NCBI RefSeq assembly: GCF_002150805.1
Contig: NZ_MTBA01000004.1
Coordinates: 868,001 to 932,000, forward strand
Length of the DNA: 64,000 nucleotides
Direction of reading: 5' to 3'
DNA from: Oceanospirillum sanctuarii
GTDB lineage: Bacteria; Pseudomonadota; Gammaproteobacteria; Pseudomonadales; Halomonadaceae
Below the pieces are notes generated by a model, which saw only the letters and a list, made by a program, of their open reading frames with translations, was not told the origin of the DNA and ran no database searches. This document shows positions 10,003 through 19,713 of this stretch, one piece after another. Numbering within the stretch: the first letter of the stretch is position 1; the number at the start of each line of letters is the position of its first letter. A program made the translations under genes and the position numbers.

Positions 10003-11073
10003 TTAAGTTTTTTGCTTAACTGCGGGTAATGACAAGCTTTTTTCAATCTTGCTCATTCGTTTCGCCAGACTATCCAGCTGGTTAAAACGTACCGCATTTT
10101 TGCGCCATGAGCGCATATCTGACATACCCGTACCTGAAGAGTAATGCCCAGGTTCACGAATATCACCGGTAACATTGGTGGTCATATTCAGTGTGACACC
10201 GTCACATATCGTTAAGTGACCGGCAATGTTACTGGCGCCGCCGATAAGACAATACCGACCAATAGAGCTACTGCCTGCAATGCCAACACAACCAGCAATG
10301 GCAGTGCCATCACCAATTTTTACATTATGGGCAATCTGAACCTGACTATCGATAATCACATCTGAGCCAATCACAGTGTCATCGAGAGCCCCACGATCAA
10401 TATTGGTATTGGCACCTATTTCAGAACGGTCGCCTATGATAACACCACCCAGCTGAGCAATCTTTACCCAGCGACCATTTTCAGGCGCAAATCCAAAGCC
10501 ATCACCACCAATAACGCAGCTGCTATGCAAGGTTACATCGCGACCCAGAACAACTCCGTGATATAGCGTGACATTGGGATACAAACGGCAATCTTTTCCG
10601 ATAATCGTGTTTCTGCCAATAAAACAGTGGCTGCCAATTATCGCGCCATCTTCAACAACTGCATCCGCTTCAATGACGGCAAAGGCATCAATTTGAGCCA
10701 AAGAGGATACGGAAGCATCAGGGTGAATAACAGCCTGAGGATGAATACCGGGAGAGCAAGGCTTAACCGGATCAAATAGCTGGGTTAAGCGTGCATAACC
10801 TGCGTAGGGGTTATCTAGGACTATACAGTTAACGGGACATAGCTCGGACTGAGCGGATTTGAGCAAAACAACACCAGCCTGACAATCCGCCAAATGTTTC
10901 TGATAAGCCGGGTTTGCCAGAAAGCTGGCCTGTGAGGATGTCGCTTTTTGCAGTGTTGCCAAGCCATCAATACGAACTGAAGCGTCGCCATGCAGCTCAC
11001 CACCTACTATCCCTGCTAACTCTCCCAGAGTGTATTCAAGGCTAACCGCATGAGCTTTTGGACGATCGGACAT
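10003..11073 (-). CDS. lpxD: UDP-3-O-(3-hydroxyacyl)glucosamine N-acyltransferase
   Basis: 356 aa (family about 340). LpxD adds the N-linked hydroxyacyl chain to the deacetylated product of LpxC, the third step of lipid A synthesis. An N-terminal uridine-binding domain (YTLGELAGIVGGELHGD) is followed by a hexapeptide beta-helix containing GGDGFGFAPENGRWVKI, a family hallmark, and IAHNVKIGDGTAIAGCVGIAGS with the catalytic His. The C-terminal helix carries FNQLDSLAKRMSKIEKSL. The ribosome binding site is AAGGA. It lies between skp and fabZ in the standard order. Confidence 0.97.
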   Translation of the reverse strand: MSDRPKAHAVSLEYTLGELAGIVGGELHGDASVRIDGLATLQKATSSQASFLANPAYQKHLADCQAGVVLLKSAQSELCPVNCIVLDNPYAGYARLTQLFDPVKPCSPGIHPQAVIHPDASVSSLAQIDAFAVIEADAVVEDGAIIGSHCFIGRNTIIGKDCRLYPNVTLYHGVVLGRDVTLHSSCVIGGDGFGFAPENGRWVKIAQLGGVIIGDRSEIGANTNIDRGALDDTVIGSDVIIDSQVQIAHNVKIGDGTAIAGCVGIAGSSSIGRYCLIGGASNIAGHLTICDGVTLNMTTNVTGDIREPGHYSSGTGMSDMRSWRKNAVRFNQLDSLAKRMSKIEKSLSLPAVKQKT

Positions 11074-11125
11074 TCACAATTCCTTACTGGGAAGGCTTCA
11101 ATATTTCGGCTGTGGTCTTAGGAGC

Positions 11126-11671
11126 TTATTGCACGGCTGACTGCATTTTGTTCAGTTGAATTATTACATCCTGAGTAATATCCAGCCTTTTATGCACAAA
11201 GGTAACTGCCTGGCGATCCAGAAGAAGATCAATTTTCTTAGCCTCGATCACCTGACGCACCGCATCATCCAGCTGAGGTCTCACACCGCGTATATAAGCC
11301 TCCTGACGCTGACGCTGCTCTTTCTGCAGACGCTGCCCAAGAAACTGGTACTCCTCAGCTTTTTCCTGAATATCCTTGCTTAACTGGCGCTTCTCGTCAG
11401 CACTTAGGGTTTCAGATTGAGCTTTAAGCCTTTCCTGAAGCTGTTTTGCCTCTTCGGCAAGACTGCGGATTTCCTGTTCATCCTGACTCAGGGCTTCACG
11501 GATACTTTTAAACTCTTCTCGCGCCTGATCTGTCCCAAGAAGAGCAGCCCTCCAGTCAAGTACCGCAATTTTCGTAGGTACAAAATCAGAGGTTTGCTCT
11601 GCTCTGGCAACACCTGAACTTATGACCAACAGCATAAGCAAGTTTGCACAAACAACCAGAAGACGCGTCAT
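11126..11671 (-). CDS. skp: Periplasmic chaperone Skp (OmpH family)
   Basis: 181 aa. Skp is a trimeric periplasmic chaperone that carries unfolded outer-membrane proteins to the Bam complex. An N-terminal signal peptide (hydrophobic LLVVCANLLMLLVISSG, probable cleavage after ARA) precedes the mature start and KIAVLDWRAALLGTDQA. A long charged Glu/Gln/Lys-rich coiled coil (about residues 55-130) forms the tentacles. The ribosome binding site is AAGGA. It sits directly between bamA and lpxD, as in most gammaproteobacteria. Confidence 0.93.
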   Translation of the reverse strand: MTRLLVVCANLLMLLVISSGVARAEQTSDFVPTKIAVLDWRAALLGTDQAREEFKSIREALSQDEQEIRSLAEEAKQLQERLKAQSETLSADEKRQLSKDIQEKAEEYQFLGQRLQKEQRQRQEAYIRGVRPQLDDAVRQVIEAKKIDLLLDRQAVTFVHKRLDITQDVIIQLNKMQSAVQ

Positions 11672-11700
11672 AAATCTTGTCCTTTTATACTCTTCTAAAC

Positions 11701-14070
11701 TCAGAATGTCTGACCAATAGAGAACTGGAAGAACTCTGTATCATCATCGCTCTTAGCATTAAGCGCCTTAGAAACACTGAAATCCAGCGGTCCAATTGGT
11801 GACAACCAGGTTAAACCTAAACCTGTTGACCAACGTAACTCTGACAGATCAACACCTTCGGTACAGTTTGTTGATACCCGACTGCATTCCGTCATAAAGA
11901 CATTACCGCCATCGAGGAAGACAACAGTCTGCAGACTACTTCGGTCTTCTACAAACCAAAGTGGATAAATCAACTCGACACCTGTCTCAACAAGGACGTT
12001 GCCGCCAAATGCTGAGGGATCATCACCGTCGGTAGGGGTACTCTTCGGCCCCAATGAGTTACCACGATAGCCGCGAACAGAGCCTAAACCACCAGAGAAA
12101 TAATGTTCATAAAAGGGTAGCAAGCTATCACTGCCGTAACCATCGGCATAGCCCAGATCTGTTCGGAATTTCACAGAATAATCATCATCCAACGGGATGA
12201 AATAGCGGTTTTTATATTCCAGAGTAAAGAAGGTCATATCACTACCTGGCACTGCTATTTCAGCCGATAGCTTGTTGTAGCTACCGTCAGTAGCCATAAC
12301 GCCCCGATTTAGCTGATTGTCAGTAATATAGCCACCAAGCTTAAACGCAGAGTGGTTATCCCCTTCATCTTCAATAAAGGTTAGCACTTCCTGAACCGGA
12401 TCATCTCCTGTGTAAATACGAGTGTTATCCGCACCAATCGTTAGACCTACACGAGCTGTTTCAGAAATGGGATAGCCAAAGTTGACCTTGGCACCATAGG
12501 AGTCGGTTGCAAAACCGCTGATATCGGAATCTTCCAGATTACTTTCCTGATAAAAGACATTGATACCGCGACTCACACCATCAAGGGTGTAGTAAGGATC
12601 AAAGATAGAAAAGTCGAGTTTCTGCACAGTGTCACTTCGGCTCACATTGAAGCCGACATTTGTCCCACTTCCCAGAAAGTTTGACTGTTTAACACCGGCT
12701 CCAAAAATCACACCGCTGTTTTGTGAATAACCAATGGAAGCACTCAAACTCCCGGAAGGTTGCTCTTCAACAGTGTAATTAACATCAATCTGGTCATCCA
12801 CACCAATAACACGAGGTGTATCTACCTGCACAAACTTGAAGTAACCCAGACGCTCTAATCGGGTTTTTGAGTTTTTAATCTCATCGGTTGACGCTGAAGC
12901 TGCCTCCATTTGAGTAATTTCCCGGCGTAACACCTCATCTTTAGTCGTCACATTACCGGTAAAGCTCACACGGCGAACGTAAGTCCGCTTTCCAGGCGCA
13001 ACCATGATATTAAGCGTTACAGTCTGATCATCATGAAGATCGGGCACTGCGTTAATATTGGCAAAGGTAAAACCTTCTTTACCCAAGCGTTTTCGGATTG
13101 CTTCGGTGGTATTAACCATCTTAGTTCGGGAGAAGGTATCCCCCGGATTAAGCTCAATAAGCTCAAGAATTTCATCCGGCTCAACGACCAGATCACCGCT
13201 AAGCTTAATCTCTTTAACCTTGTAGGATTCGCCTTCAGTCACATTCACCGTTATATAAACATCTAATCGATCAGGGCTCACAGAAACCTGTGTCGAATCC
13301 ACATTAAATTTCAGGTAACCGCGGTCAAGATACCAGTTACGAAGGCGTTCAAGATCCCCCTGAAGCTTAGGTCTTGAATATTGACTGGCCGATGTGAAAA
13401 GCGACCAATGCGACTTTGCCTCCAGCTCAAACCGCTTGGCAAGAGTCTCATTATCAAAGCGATCATTACCGGTGAAGTTGATATGTCGAATGGTCGCGAC
13501 ATCACCTTCACGAATTTTCACGTTCAGATTGACCTGGTTGTTACCAGCTGGCTCAATTTCTGTATCGATACTGGCACTGTAACGACCCAAACCGTGATAC
13601 ATACGCTCGAGTTCAAGTTCAACCTGCTCAAGTGTTACACGCTGCAGAATCTGGCCAGCCTTGAGACCAGATTGAGCAAGCCCCTCTTCAAGCTGTTCCG
13701 TTTTGATCTTATCGTTGCCTGTGATCACAATCTGATCGATTGCAGGACGCTCTTTCACCACGACGATCAACAGAGACCCATCACGCTCCAGGCGCACATC
13801 ATCAAATAAGCCTGTTTCAAAAAGCGCCTTACTCGCTTCAACCAGATCCTGACTATTAACCTGCTGACGAAGCTCAATAGGGAAGGCACTGAAAACACGG
13901 GATGCCGAAACCCTCTGCAAACCTTCAACCCGAAGATCATCAAAAACAAACTGAGCCGCAGAAACCGGAGAAATGATGCTAAGCCCTGAAATAAGAAGAG
14001 TAGCGGCAAGTACTTGCTGGACTTTCAAAAGCCGCTTGATAGGGCTGAACTGTTGTATACGGGTGATCAT
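11701..14070 (-). CDS. bamA: Outer membrane protein assembly factor BamA
   Basis: 789 aa (E. coli 810). BamA is the Omp85 core of the Bam complex that folds and inserts outer-membrane beta-barrels. A signal peptide (to about residue 38, ending VSA) precedes five POTRA domains (FDDLRVEGLQRVSASRVF onward, to about residue 420). A 16-strand barrel follows, with the loop-6 motif VRGYRGNSLGP. The protein ends in Phe (SIGQTF), the expected C-terminal signal. BamB, another Bam subunit, is encoded at 58-59 kb in the same window. Confidence 0.98.
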   Translation of the reverse strand: MITRIQQFSPIKRLLKVQQVLAATLLISGLSIISPVSAAQFVFDDLRVEGLQRVSASRVFSAFPIELRQQVNSQDLVEASKALFETGLFDDVRLERDGSLLIVVVKERPAIDQIVITGNDKIKTEQLEEGLAQSGLKAGQILQRVTLEQVELELERMYHGLGRYSASIDTEIEPAGNNQVNLNVKIREGDVATIRHINFTGNDRFDNETLAKRFELEAKSHWSLFTSASQYSRPKLQGDLERLRNWYLDRGYLKFNVDSTQVSVSPDRLDVYITVNVTEGESYKVKEIKLSGDLVVEPDEILELIELNPGDTFSRTKMVNTTEAIRKRLGKEGFTFANINAVPDLHDDQTVTLNIMVAPGKRTYVRRVSFTGNVTTKDEVLRREITQMEAASASTDEIKNSKTRLERLGYFKFVQVDTPRVIGVDDQIDVNYTVEEQPSGSLSASIGYSQNSGVIFGAGVKQSNFLGSGTNVGFNVSRSDTVQKLDFSIFDPYYTLDGVSRGINVFYQESNLEDSDISGFATDSYGAKVNFGYPISETARVGLTIGADNTRIYTGDDPVQEVLTFIEDEGDNHSAFKLGGYITDNQLNRGVMATDGSYNKLSAEIAVPGSDMTFFTLEYKNRYFIPLDDDYSVKFRTDLGYADGYGSDSLLPFYEHYFSGGLGSVRGYRGNSLGPKSTPTDGDDPSAFGGNVLVETGVELIYPLWFVEDRSSLQTVVFLDGGNVFMTECSRVSTNCTEGVDLSELRWSTGLGLTWLSPIGPLDFSVSKALNAKSDDDTEFFQFSIGQTF

Positions 14071-14108
14071 AAAGGTCCAATATCCGTAAGAGACGAATTA
14101 ACCAAAAA

Positions 14109-15464
14109 TTAAAGACGCATCAGGTCGTTATAGAAAGCGATCATCATAAGACCAGCGAGCAACATCATACCAATTCGCAAACCAAACTGCTGAGCCTTTT
14201 CGGGCACCGGCCGGCCTGTAACTGCTTCTATCAGATAAAACAGAAGATGGCCGCCATCCAGTACAGGAATAGGCAGCAAGTTCAGCACACCAAGGCTGAT
14301 ACTGATGTAGGCCAGGAAAGTCAGGAAACTCTCTAACCCACCTTTCGCAGAATCACTGGCAACCTGCGCAATGGTGATAGGCCCACTCAGATTATCGACA
14401 GAAATAAGACCTACAATCATCTTCCGGATGGAATCCAGCGTCAGCACAATCATATCTGCCGTTTTAACAACGGCATGAGTCGCTGACGCAATAAAGCCAT
14501 ATTGAACTTCTCGCACCATGCCTTCAGGCCACTCTGCAGGCTTGGGAGCGGCACCGATATAGCCAATTTCGCGACCGTCATCCAGTCGCTTTAAACGAGG
14601 GGTAATCGAGAGACTCTCAATTCTCCCGCCACGATTTACCTCAAGAGCCAGTTTCTGATCAGGAGCCGTCTGAACCAGCTGCACCCAATGCATCCAGTCT
14701 TTAACAGGACTACCATTAACCGTCAGCAATTGATCTCCAGCCAGAAGACCTGACTGAGATGCCGCGCCATCCGGTAAAACCTGACCGATGACAGCTTCAA
14801 GATGTGGAGAGAAAGGGGTAATACCAATAGCTGTCAGCGGATTAGGTTCTTTTTCACCCGCCAACCAGCGTTCAACCGATAGCGTATGCTCGCTTTGGCG
14901 ATAACCTTGCCATTCCTGAGTCACAATACGGATCTGACCGGTGTCACCAACTCTGCTTAAAAGCTGAATGCCAGCATCCTGCCAATTATAAACCGGCTCA
15001 CCATCAATACTAATCAACTCAGATTGAGGCTCAATACCGGCTTCAAAAGCCAATGAATCAGACTGTACTGCACCAACAACAGGAGCCAGGGCACTGGTAC
15101 CGGAAACAAACAGGACCCAGTACGTCAGGATAGCCAGCAGGAAGTTTGCAACAGGGCCTGCCGCAACAATAGCGATACGCTTCCAGACAGATTGCTGATT
15201 AAAAGCAAAGGGGCGTTCGTCTTCCGAAACCAGCCCTTCACGTTCATCCAACATGCTGACGTATCCGCCCAGTGGAATCCAGGCGATAGCATATTCAGTA
15301 CCGGTTTTATCAAACCACCGGTACAGCGGCTTACCGAAGCCCACTGAAAACTTCAGTACTTTGACACCGCAGCGTCGTGCAACCCAGAAGTGACCGTACT
15401 CGTGTACCGTCACCAGAATACCGAGAGTTACAATTAACGCTAAAACCGTATGCACAACACCCAT
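14109..15464 (-). CDS. rseP: Site-2 zinc metalloprotease RseP
   Basis: 451 aa, equal to the E. coli family length. RseP is an intramembrane protease that cuts RseA after DegS, releasing sigma-E in the envelope stress response; it also clears signal peptides. The first membrane helix carries the zinc motif HEYGH (residues 21-25). Two PDZ domains lie in the periplasmic region, with VGAVQSDSLAFEAGI and IGQVLPDGAASQSGL. The second zinc ligand motif is PIPVLDGGHLLFY near the C-terminus. Its place upstream of bamA links stress sensing to barrel assembly. The ribosome binding site is CGGAGAG. Confidence 0.97.
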   Translation of the reverse strand: MGVVHTVLALIVTLGILVTVHEYGHFWVARRCGVKVLKFSVGFGKPLYRWFDKTGTEYAIAWIPLGGYVSMLDEREGLVSEDERPFAFNQQSVWKRIAIVAAGPVANFLLAILTYWVLFVSGTSALAPVVGAVQSDSLAFEAGIEPQSELISIDGEPVYNWQDAGIQLLSRVGDTGQIRIVTQEWQGYRQSEHTLSVERWLAGEKEPNPLTAIGITPFSPHLEAVIGQVLPDGAASQSGLLAGDQLLTVNGSPVKDWMHWVQLVQTAPDQKLALEVNRGGRIESLSITPRLKRLDDGREIGYIGAAPKPAEWPEGMVREVQYGFIASATHAVVKTADMIVLTLDSIRKMIVGLISVDNLSGPITIAQVASDSAKGGLESFLTFLAYISISLGVLNLLPIPVLDGGHLLFYLIEAVTGRPVPEKAQQFGLRIGMMLLAGLMMIAFYNDLMRL

Positions 15465-15483
15465 TTACGCTCTCCGAAAATCT

Positions 15484-16698
15484 TTACTGCGCTTTGACGC
15501 GATGCACGGCTAAATGTTCAAGATAAGGTTCACAGACCTCTCGGGCTTTGCGGTCACTGGCCAGAATCACATCCAGTGTATCTGCAGGTTCTACAGCAAT
15601 AGCATCCAGCGCATATCGACACAGAACAGGAATTTGCTCGAAGCCAATCTTGCGATCAAGAAATGCCTGTACTGCAATCTCATTAGCTGCATTCAAAATA
15701 GCCGGAGCCGTACCGCCCAGAGTGAATGCCTGACGGGCAAGCGCCAGACAAGGAAATGCCACTTCATCCGCAGGCTCGAAGTTGAGCTGAGCTACTTCAA
15801 AAAGATTCAGAGTCTTCACTCCGGAATCAATACGTTCCGGCCAGGCAAGACCATAAGCGATTGGCGTACGCATATCAGGATTACCCATTTGAGCAATCAC
15901 AGAACCATCGTTATACGCCACCATGGAATGAATAATACTTTGCGGATGAACGACAACCTGAATCGCCTCAGGCTGAACAGAAAACAGCCAGCAAGCCTCA
16001 ATCAATTCCAAGCCTTTATTCATCAGACTTGCAGAGTCGACTGAGATTTTCTGCCCCATGGACCAATTAGGGTGTGCAACCGCCTGCTCAGGCGTCACCT
16101 CACTCAACTGCTCAGAGGTAAAACCACGAAACGGGCCGCCGGATGCGGTCAATAAAATCTGACTGACACCCGACTTTGACAGACTCGCATCATCAAAGTG
16201 AGTCCCCAGGTCAGGCAAGCATTGAAAGATCGCATTGTGTTCGCTATCGATCGGCAGAAGTTCAGCACCGGAGCGTTTTACCTCATCCATAAAGAGCTGA
16301 CCGGACATCACCAGAGCCTCTTTATTTGCCAGCAAAATACGTTTACCGGCTTTTACCGCTGCAAGTGCCGGTAACAATCCCGCTGCACCAACAATAGCGG
16401 CAACAACGATATCGACCGTTTCATCTGAAGCAATTTGCTCTAAAGCTTCAGCACCAGTCAGAACCTGAGTCGACAGATGGGAGATTTTTTCAGTCAGAAG
16501 AGCTGCCGCTTTTTCATCAGGCACAACCGCGAATGCAGGCTCAAACTGCTGACAGATATCTGCCAGCTCCTGAACTCTCTGATAACCGGAAACAGCATAA
16601 AGCGAAAAACGGTCAGGATGACGGGCAATAATATCCAGCGTACTACCGCCAATGGAGCCTGTACCACCCAGCAGCGTGATCTTCTGAGGCTGACTCAT
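15484..16698 (-). CDS. dxr: 1-deoxy-D-xylulose 5-phosphate reductoisomerase
   Basis: 404 aa (usual 390-400). Dxr (IspC) converts DXP to MEP with NADPH and a divalent metal, the first committed step of the MEP isoprenoid pathway. The NADPH-binding [13 protein letters not shown] is at residues 11-23. The [11 protein letters not shown] segment and [15 protein letters not shown] hold metal and substrate ligands, and ASGGPFRG is the flexible loop. The start overlaps the cdsA stop by 4 nt (ATGA), so the two are translationally coupled. IspG (61-62 kb) works later in the same pathway. Confidence 0.98.
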   Translation of the reverse strand: MSQPQKITLLGGTGSIGGSTLDIIARHPDRFSLYAVSGYQRVQELADICQQFEPAFAVVPDEKAAALLTEKISHLSTQVLTGAEALEQIASDETVDIVVAAIVGAAGLLPALAAVKAGKRILLANKEALVMSGQLFMDEVKRSGAELLPIDSEHNAIFQCLPDLGTHFDDASLSKSGVSQILLTASGGPFRGFTSEQLSEVTPEQAVAHPNWSMGQKISVDSASLMNKGLELIEACWLFSVQPEAIQVVVHPQSIIHSMVAYNDGSVIAQMGNPDMRTPIAYGLAWPERIDSGVKTLNLFEVAQLNFEPADEVAFPCLALARQAFTLGGTAPAILNAANEIAVQAFLDRKIGFEQIPVLCRYALDAIAVEPADTLDVILASDRKAREVCEPYLEHLAVHRVKAQ

Positions 16699-17510
16699 AA
16701 ACTTAGCCCGGTCAGCTTAAGGCTCAGAACAAAAAGAGGCACTGCAGCAGTCAGACTATCGATACGGTCCATAACCCCGCCATGACCCGGCAACAAATTA
16801 CTGCTGTCTTTCATACCCCGATGGCGCTTAACCATGCTTTCAAACAGATCACCCAGCACAGATACAGCGGTCACCAGCAGTGTGATCACCAGCAAGGTCA
16901 ACATCTGTTGCTGTGAAAGCGACCAGTACTGAGCACATACCAAAGCAAGCACCGCAGTGGCTGCCAGACCGCCATAGACACCCGCCCAGGATTTACCAGG
17001 ACTCACTTTAGGCGCAAGCTTAGCTTTGCCGAATCGACGACCGGCAAAGTAAGCACCAATATCAGCACACCAGACGAGAAGGAGAATATAGAGCAACTCT
17101 TCCTTGCCTAACCAGAGACTGGTGCGCAGCTCGACAAAACCAACCCAACAAGGAACTAATACTGCGAAACCGATCAATAAACGTGCAGGCGTGGATTTCC
17201 AGAGGGCATTCTTCGGATACTTAACCACAAACCATAATGCTGCCAACCAACCACCGGCAGCAGCATAAAGAATCGCCAGATCCAGCTCAGCGGAACGAAC
17301 ATCGTTTAAGCCCAATAGCGCAATAGCCATCGCCAGGGGATAGATCAGGCGACCAGAGCCGGTCACACCGGAAAGGTTTGCCCATTCCCAGCTGCCCACT
17401 AAAACAATCGCAGAAACAAACAATATATAATAATCAACGGGCAGGCCAAAAAGCCCCCATAGCGCAAGCGGCGCCATAATCAAAGCGGTTAACACACGCT
17501 GTTTAAGCAT
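16695..17510 (-). CDS. cdsA: Phosphatidate cytidylyltransferase
   Basis: 271 aa. CdsA makes CDP-diacylglycerol from CTP and phosphatidic acid, the branch point for all phospholipids, in the inner membrane. It has about eight hydrophobic segments and the family signature near the C-terminus, [19 protein letters not shown] followed by MDRIDS, holding the metal-binding aspartates. It overlaps the uppS 3' end by 8 nt and the dxr 5' end by 4 nt, a tightly coupled uppS-cdsA-dxr unit. Confidence 0.97.
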   Translation of the reverse strand: MLKQRVLTALIMAPLALWGLFGLPVDYYILFVSAIVLVGSWEWANLSGVTGSGRLIYPLAMAIALLGLNDVRSAELDLAILYAAAGGWLAALWFVVKYPKNALWKSTPARLLIGFAVLVPCWVGFVELRTSLWLGKEELLYILLLVWCADIGAYFAGRRFGKAKLAPKVSPGKSWAGVYGGLAATAVLALVCAQYWSLSQQQMLTLLVITLLVTAVSVLGDLFESMVKRHRGMKDSSNLLPGHGGVMDRIDSLTAAVPLFVLSLKLTGLSL

Positions 17511-18249
17511 CGGCTTTTCCTTCTACTTGTTCACTGGTTTTACCAAAGCGTCGCTGACGCCCGGCAAAATCTTCAATGGCTTCAGCCAATGCCTGTTCTT
17601 TAAAATCTGGCCACAGAAGTGGACTGTAATAAAACTCACTGTATGCAAACTGCCACAACAGATAGTTACTGATGCGCTGCTCACCGGCAGTACGAATACA
17701 AAGGTCTGGCGGAGGGAGATCACCCAAAGAGATATTCTGATTAAACAGTGTCTCTGTAATCTCTTCCGGTTTTAATACGCCATCAGCAACCTGCTGAGCC
17801 AACAGCTGAGCAGTATGCACAATATCCCAGCGCCCACCGTAGTTAGCAGCAACATTCAGCTGCAACCCACTGTTACCTTGGGTCAGGGCTTCCGCATCGG
17901 CTATTGCCTGCTGAATTTCAGGGGAGAAACCTGCCTTATCGCCAATAATGCGTAAACGGATATTGTACTTGTGCAACTTTTTCACTTCCCGACGCAGGGA
18001 GATCAGAAAAAGCTCCATCAGAGCATTAACTTCTTTCTGTGGTCGCTGCCAGTTCTCACTACTGAAGGCAAACAGAGTCAGAACGTCTACACCCTGGTCA
18101 ACACAGCCTCGGATAACCGCGCGCACTGCATCCGCACCAGCTTTATGACCCGCTATACCCGGAAGAAAACGCTTTTTAGCCCAACGGTTATTACCATCCA
18201 TGATGATGGCGATATGACGGGGAATATTATTTTGCTTCTTAGAATCCAT
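17503..18249 (-). CDS. uppS: Undecaprenyl diphosphate synthase
   Basis: 248 aa from the ATG at 18249 (E. coli 253). UppS condenses eight IPP units onto FPP in cis, making the C55 lipid carrier of peptidoglycan and O-antigen. HIAIIMDGNNRWAKKR holds the catalytic Asp (D18), GHKAGADAVR and ALTLFAFSSENW-type residues follow (here DVLTLFAFSSENWQRP), and IRTAGEQRISNYLLWQ is near the C-terminus. An upstream in-frame GTG at 18270 lies inside a strong hairpin, so the ATG is preferred although its ribosome binding site is poor. The poor site may mean low or regulated initiation. Confidence 0.95.
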   Translation of the reverse strand: MDSKKQNNIPRHIAIIMDGNNRWAKKRFLPGIAGHKAGADAVRAVIRGCVDQGVDVLTLFAFSSENWQRPQKEVNALMELFLISLRREVKKLHKYNIRLRIIGDKAGFSPEIQQAIADAEALTQGNSGLQLNVAANYGGRWDIVHTAQLLAQQVADGVLKPEEITETLFNQNISLGDLPPPDLCIRTAGEQRISNYLLWQFAYSEFYYSPLLWPDFKEQALAEAIEDFAGRQRRFGKTSEQVEGKADA

Positions 18250-18266
18250 GAATCGGCAACACTGTG

Positions 18267-18289
18267 GCACCCGCCTGAACGGCGGGTGC
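18267..18289. other. Hairpin between frr and uppS
   Basis: Perfect 9-bp arms GCACCCGCC and GGCGGGTGC flank a 5-nt loop directly after the frr stop codon. No T-run follows on the minus strand. It may protect the frr mRNA 3' end or limit uppS translation. Confidence 0.6.
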
Positions 18290-18298
18290 GGAGGAAGA

Positions 18299-18856
18299 TC
18301 AGACCTGCATCAGATCTTTTTCTTTTGCAGCCAGCAGAACATCTGCCTCGGCAACGTATTTATCAGTCAGCTTCTGAATCTCGTCTTCTGCACGACGCTC
18401 TTCATCCTCTGTGATCTCCTTCTCTTTCAGCAGATCTTTAACAGAGCCGTTAGCATCACGACGGATATTACGGATCGCAATTTTGCCGTTTTCAGCTTCC
18501 TGACGCGCCTGACGAATGAAGTTCTTACGGGTTTCTTCGGTCAGAGCAGGCATAGGCACACGAATCACAGTACCGGCAGTACTTGGGTTCAGGCCCAGAT
18601 CAGACGTCATAATCGCCTTCTCAATCGCCTGAATCATAGTACGTTCCCAAGGCTGAATGCTCAGGGTACGTGCATCTTCCACGTTGATGTTTGCAACCTG
18701 ACTCAGAGGCGTCGGATTGCCATAGTAATCAACCGATACGCTATCCAGAATGCTTGGGTGCGCACGGCCAGTACGGATTTTAGCGAAAGCCGTGGTCAGA
18801 GACTCCAGGCTCTTTTTCATCCGCTGTTCTGCATCAGTCTTAATTTCGTTGATCAC
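18299..18856 (-). CDS. frr: Ribosome recycling factor
   Basis: 185 aa from a GTG start, the same length as E. coli RRF. Together with EF-G it splits the post-termination ribosome. The protein begins (M/V)[12 protein letters not shown] and contains the conserved [26 protein letters not shown] and [14 protein letters not shown] segments, a three-helix bundle plus a beta domain. The GTG at 18856 is chosen because the GAGGAAA ribosome binding site, overlapping the pyrH stop (TGAGG), lies 7 nt before it. The TTG six codons upstream would overlap pyrH and lengthen the family sequence. Confidence 0.95.
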   Translation of the reverse strand: MINEIKTDAEQRMKKSLESLTTAFAKIRTGRAHPSILDSVSVDYYGNPTPLSQVANINVEDARTLSIQPWERTMIQAIEKAIMTSDLGLNPSTAGTVIRVPMPALTEETRKNFIRQARQEAENGKIAIRNIRRDANGSVKDLLKEKEITEDEERRAEDEIQKLTDKYVAEADVLLAAKEKDLMQV

Positions 18857-18866
18857 GGAAGTTTCC

Positions 18867-19592
18867 TCAGTCAATTAGTGTGCCTTCATCACCGCCGACA
18901 ACCAGATTCAGCAGTGCGCCCGGCTTATTCATATCAAATACACGAACCGGTTTATTGTGGTCCCGAACCAAACAAATCGCGGTCAGATCCATCACTTCCA
19001 GTTTCTGTTCCAGAACACTGTCATAACTTAAGTGATCATATTTCACCGCGTCGGAGAATTTCACCGGATCTTTATCATAAACCCCGTCCACCTTAGTGGC
19101 TTTAATCACAACATCAGCGTCGACTTCGATACCGCGCAAACAGGCGGCAGAATCAGTGGTAAAGAACGGGTTTCCGGTTCCGGCGCTAAAGATTACCACA
19201 TCTCCGGTATTCAGATAACGGATTGCGGAGCGACGATCGTAGTGCTCAACCACACCGCTCATTGGAATCGCAGACATCACACGGGTACGGATGTTGGCAC
19301 GCTCCAGCGCATCACGCATCGCCAGACCGTTCATGACGGTTGCCAGCATTCCCATATGGTCACCGGTTACGCGATCCAGACCGGCCTGACTTAAAGCGGC
19401 CCCACGGAACAGGTTACCACCACCGATAACCAGACCAACCTGAACACCAATACCTACCAGCTGACCGATCTCCAGCGCCATGCGGTTCAGAACCGCAGGA
19501 TCGATACCGAAGTTCTGCTCACCCATCAGGGCCTCGCCGCTTAGCTTTAAAAGAATTCGTTTGTACTGTGATGGTTTTTCATTCGCTGGCAT
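18867..19592 (-). CDS. pyrH: Uridylate kinase
   Basis: 241 aa from the ATG at 19592, the same length as E. coli UMP kinase. PyrH phosphorylates UMP to UDP; the hexamer is GTP-activated and UTP-inhibited. [17 protein letters not shown] starts the amino-acid-kinase fold, followed by [28 protein letters not shown] and the [13 protein letters not shown] nucleotide loop. The ATG has a GGAGG ribosome binding site at 8-nt spacing. The open frame continues 33 codons upstream, but that part has no family similarity. It lies between tsf and frr. Confidence 0.97.
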   Translation of the reverse strand: MPANEKPSQYKRILLKLSGEALMGEQNFGIDPAVLNRMALEIGQLVGIGVQVGLVIGGGNLFRGAALSQAGLDRVTGDHMGMLATVMNGLAMRDALERANIRTRVMSAIPMSGVVEHYDRRSAIRYLNTGDVVIFSAGTGNPFFTTDSAACLRGIEVDADVVIKATKVDGVYDKDPVKFSDAVKYDHLSYDSVLEQKLEVMDLTAICLVRDHNKPVRVFDMNKPGALLNLVVGGDEGTLID

Positions 19593-19658
19593 CTGGGCAG
19601 CCTCCGGCAAGCAAGGGTCTATATAAACAGAGCGTAAAAACAGGGTGTCATATCGCAC

Positions 19659-19692
19659 AATGGCGCGTGCAGCTTTCGCTGCACACGCCATT
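19659..19692. other. Hairpin between tsf and pyrH
   Basis: 15-nt arms (one mismatch) at 19659-19673 and 19678-19692 close on a four-base loop that reads GAAA on the minus strand, a stable GNRA-type tetraloop. It lies just past the tsf stop codon without a T-run, so it is more likely an mRNA stabiliser, processing site or partial terminator than a full one. Confidence 0.6.
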
Positions 19693-19713
19693 GAATTACA
19701 TCAGAAATGCGAA

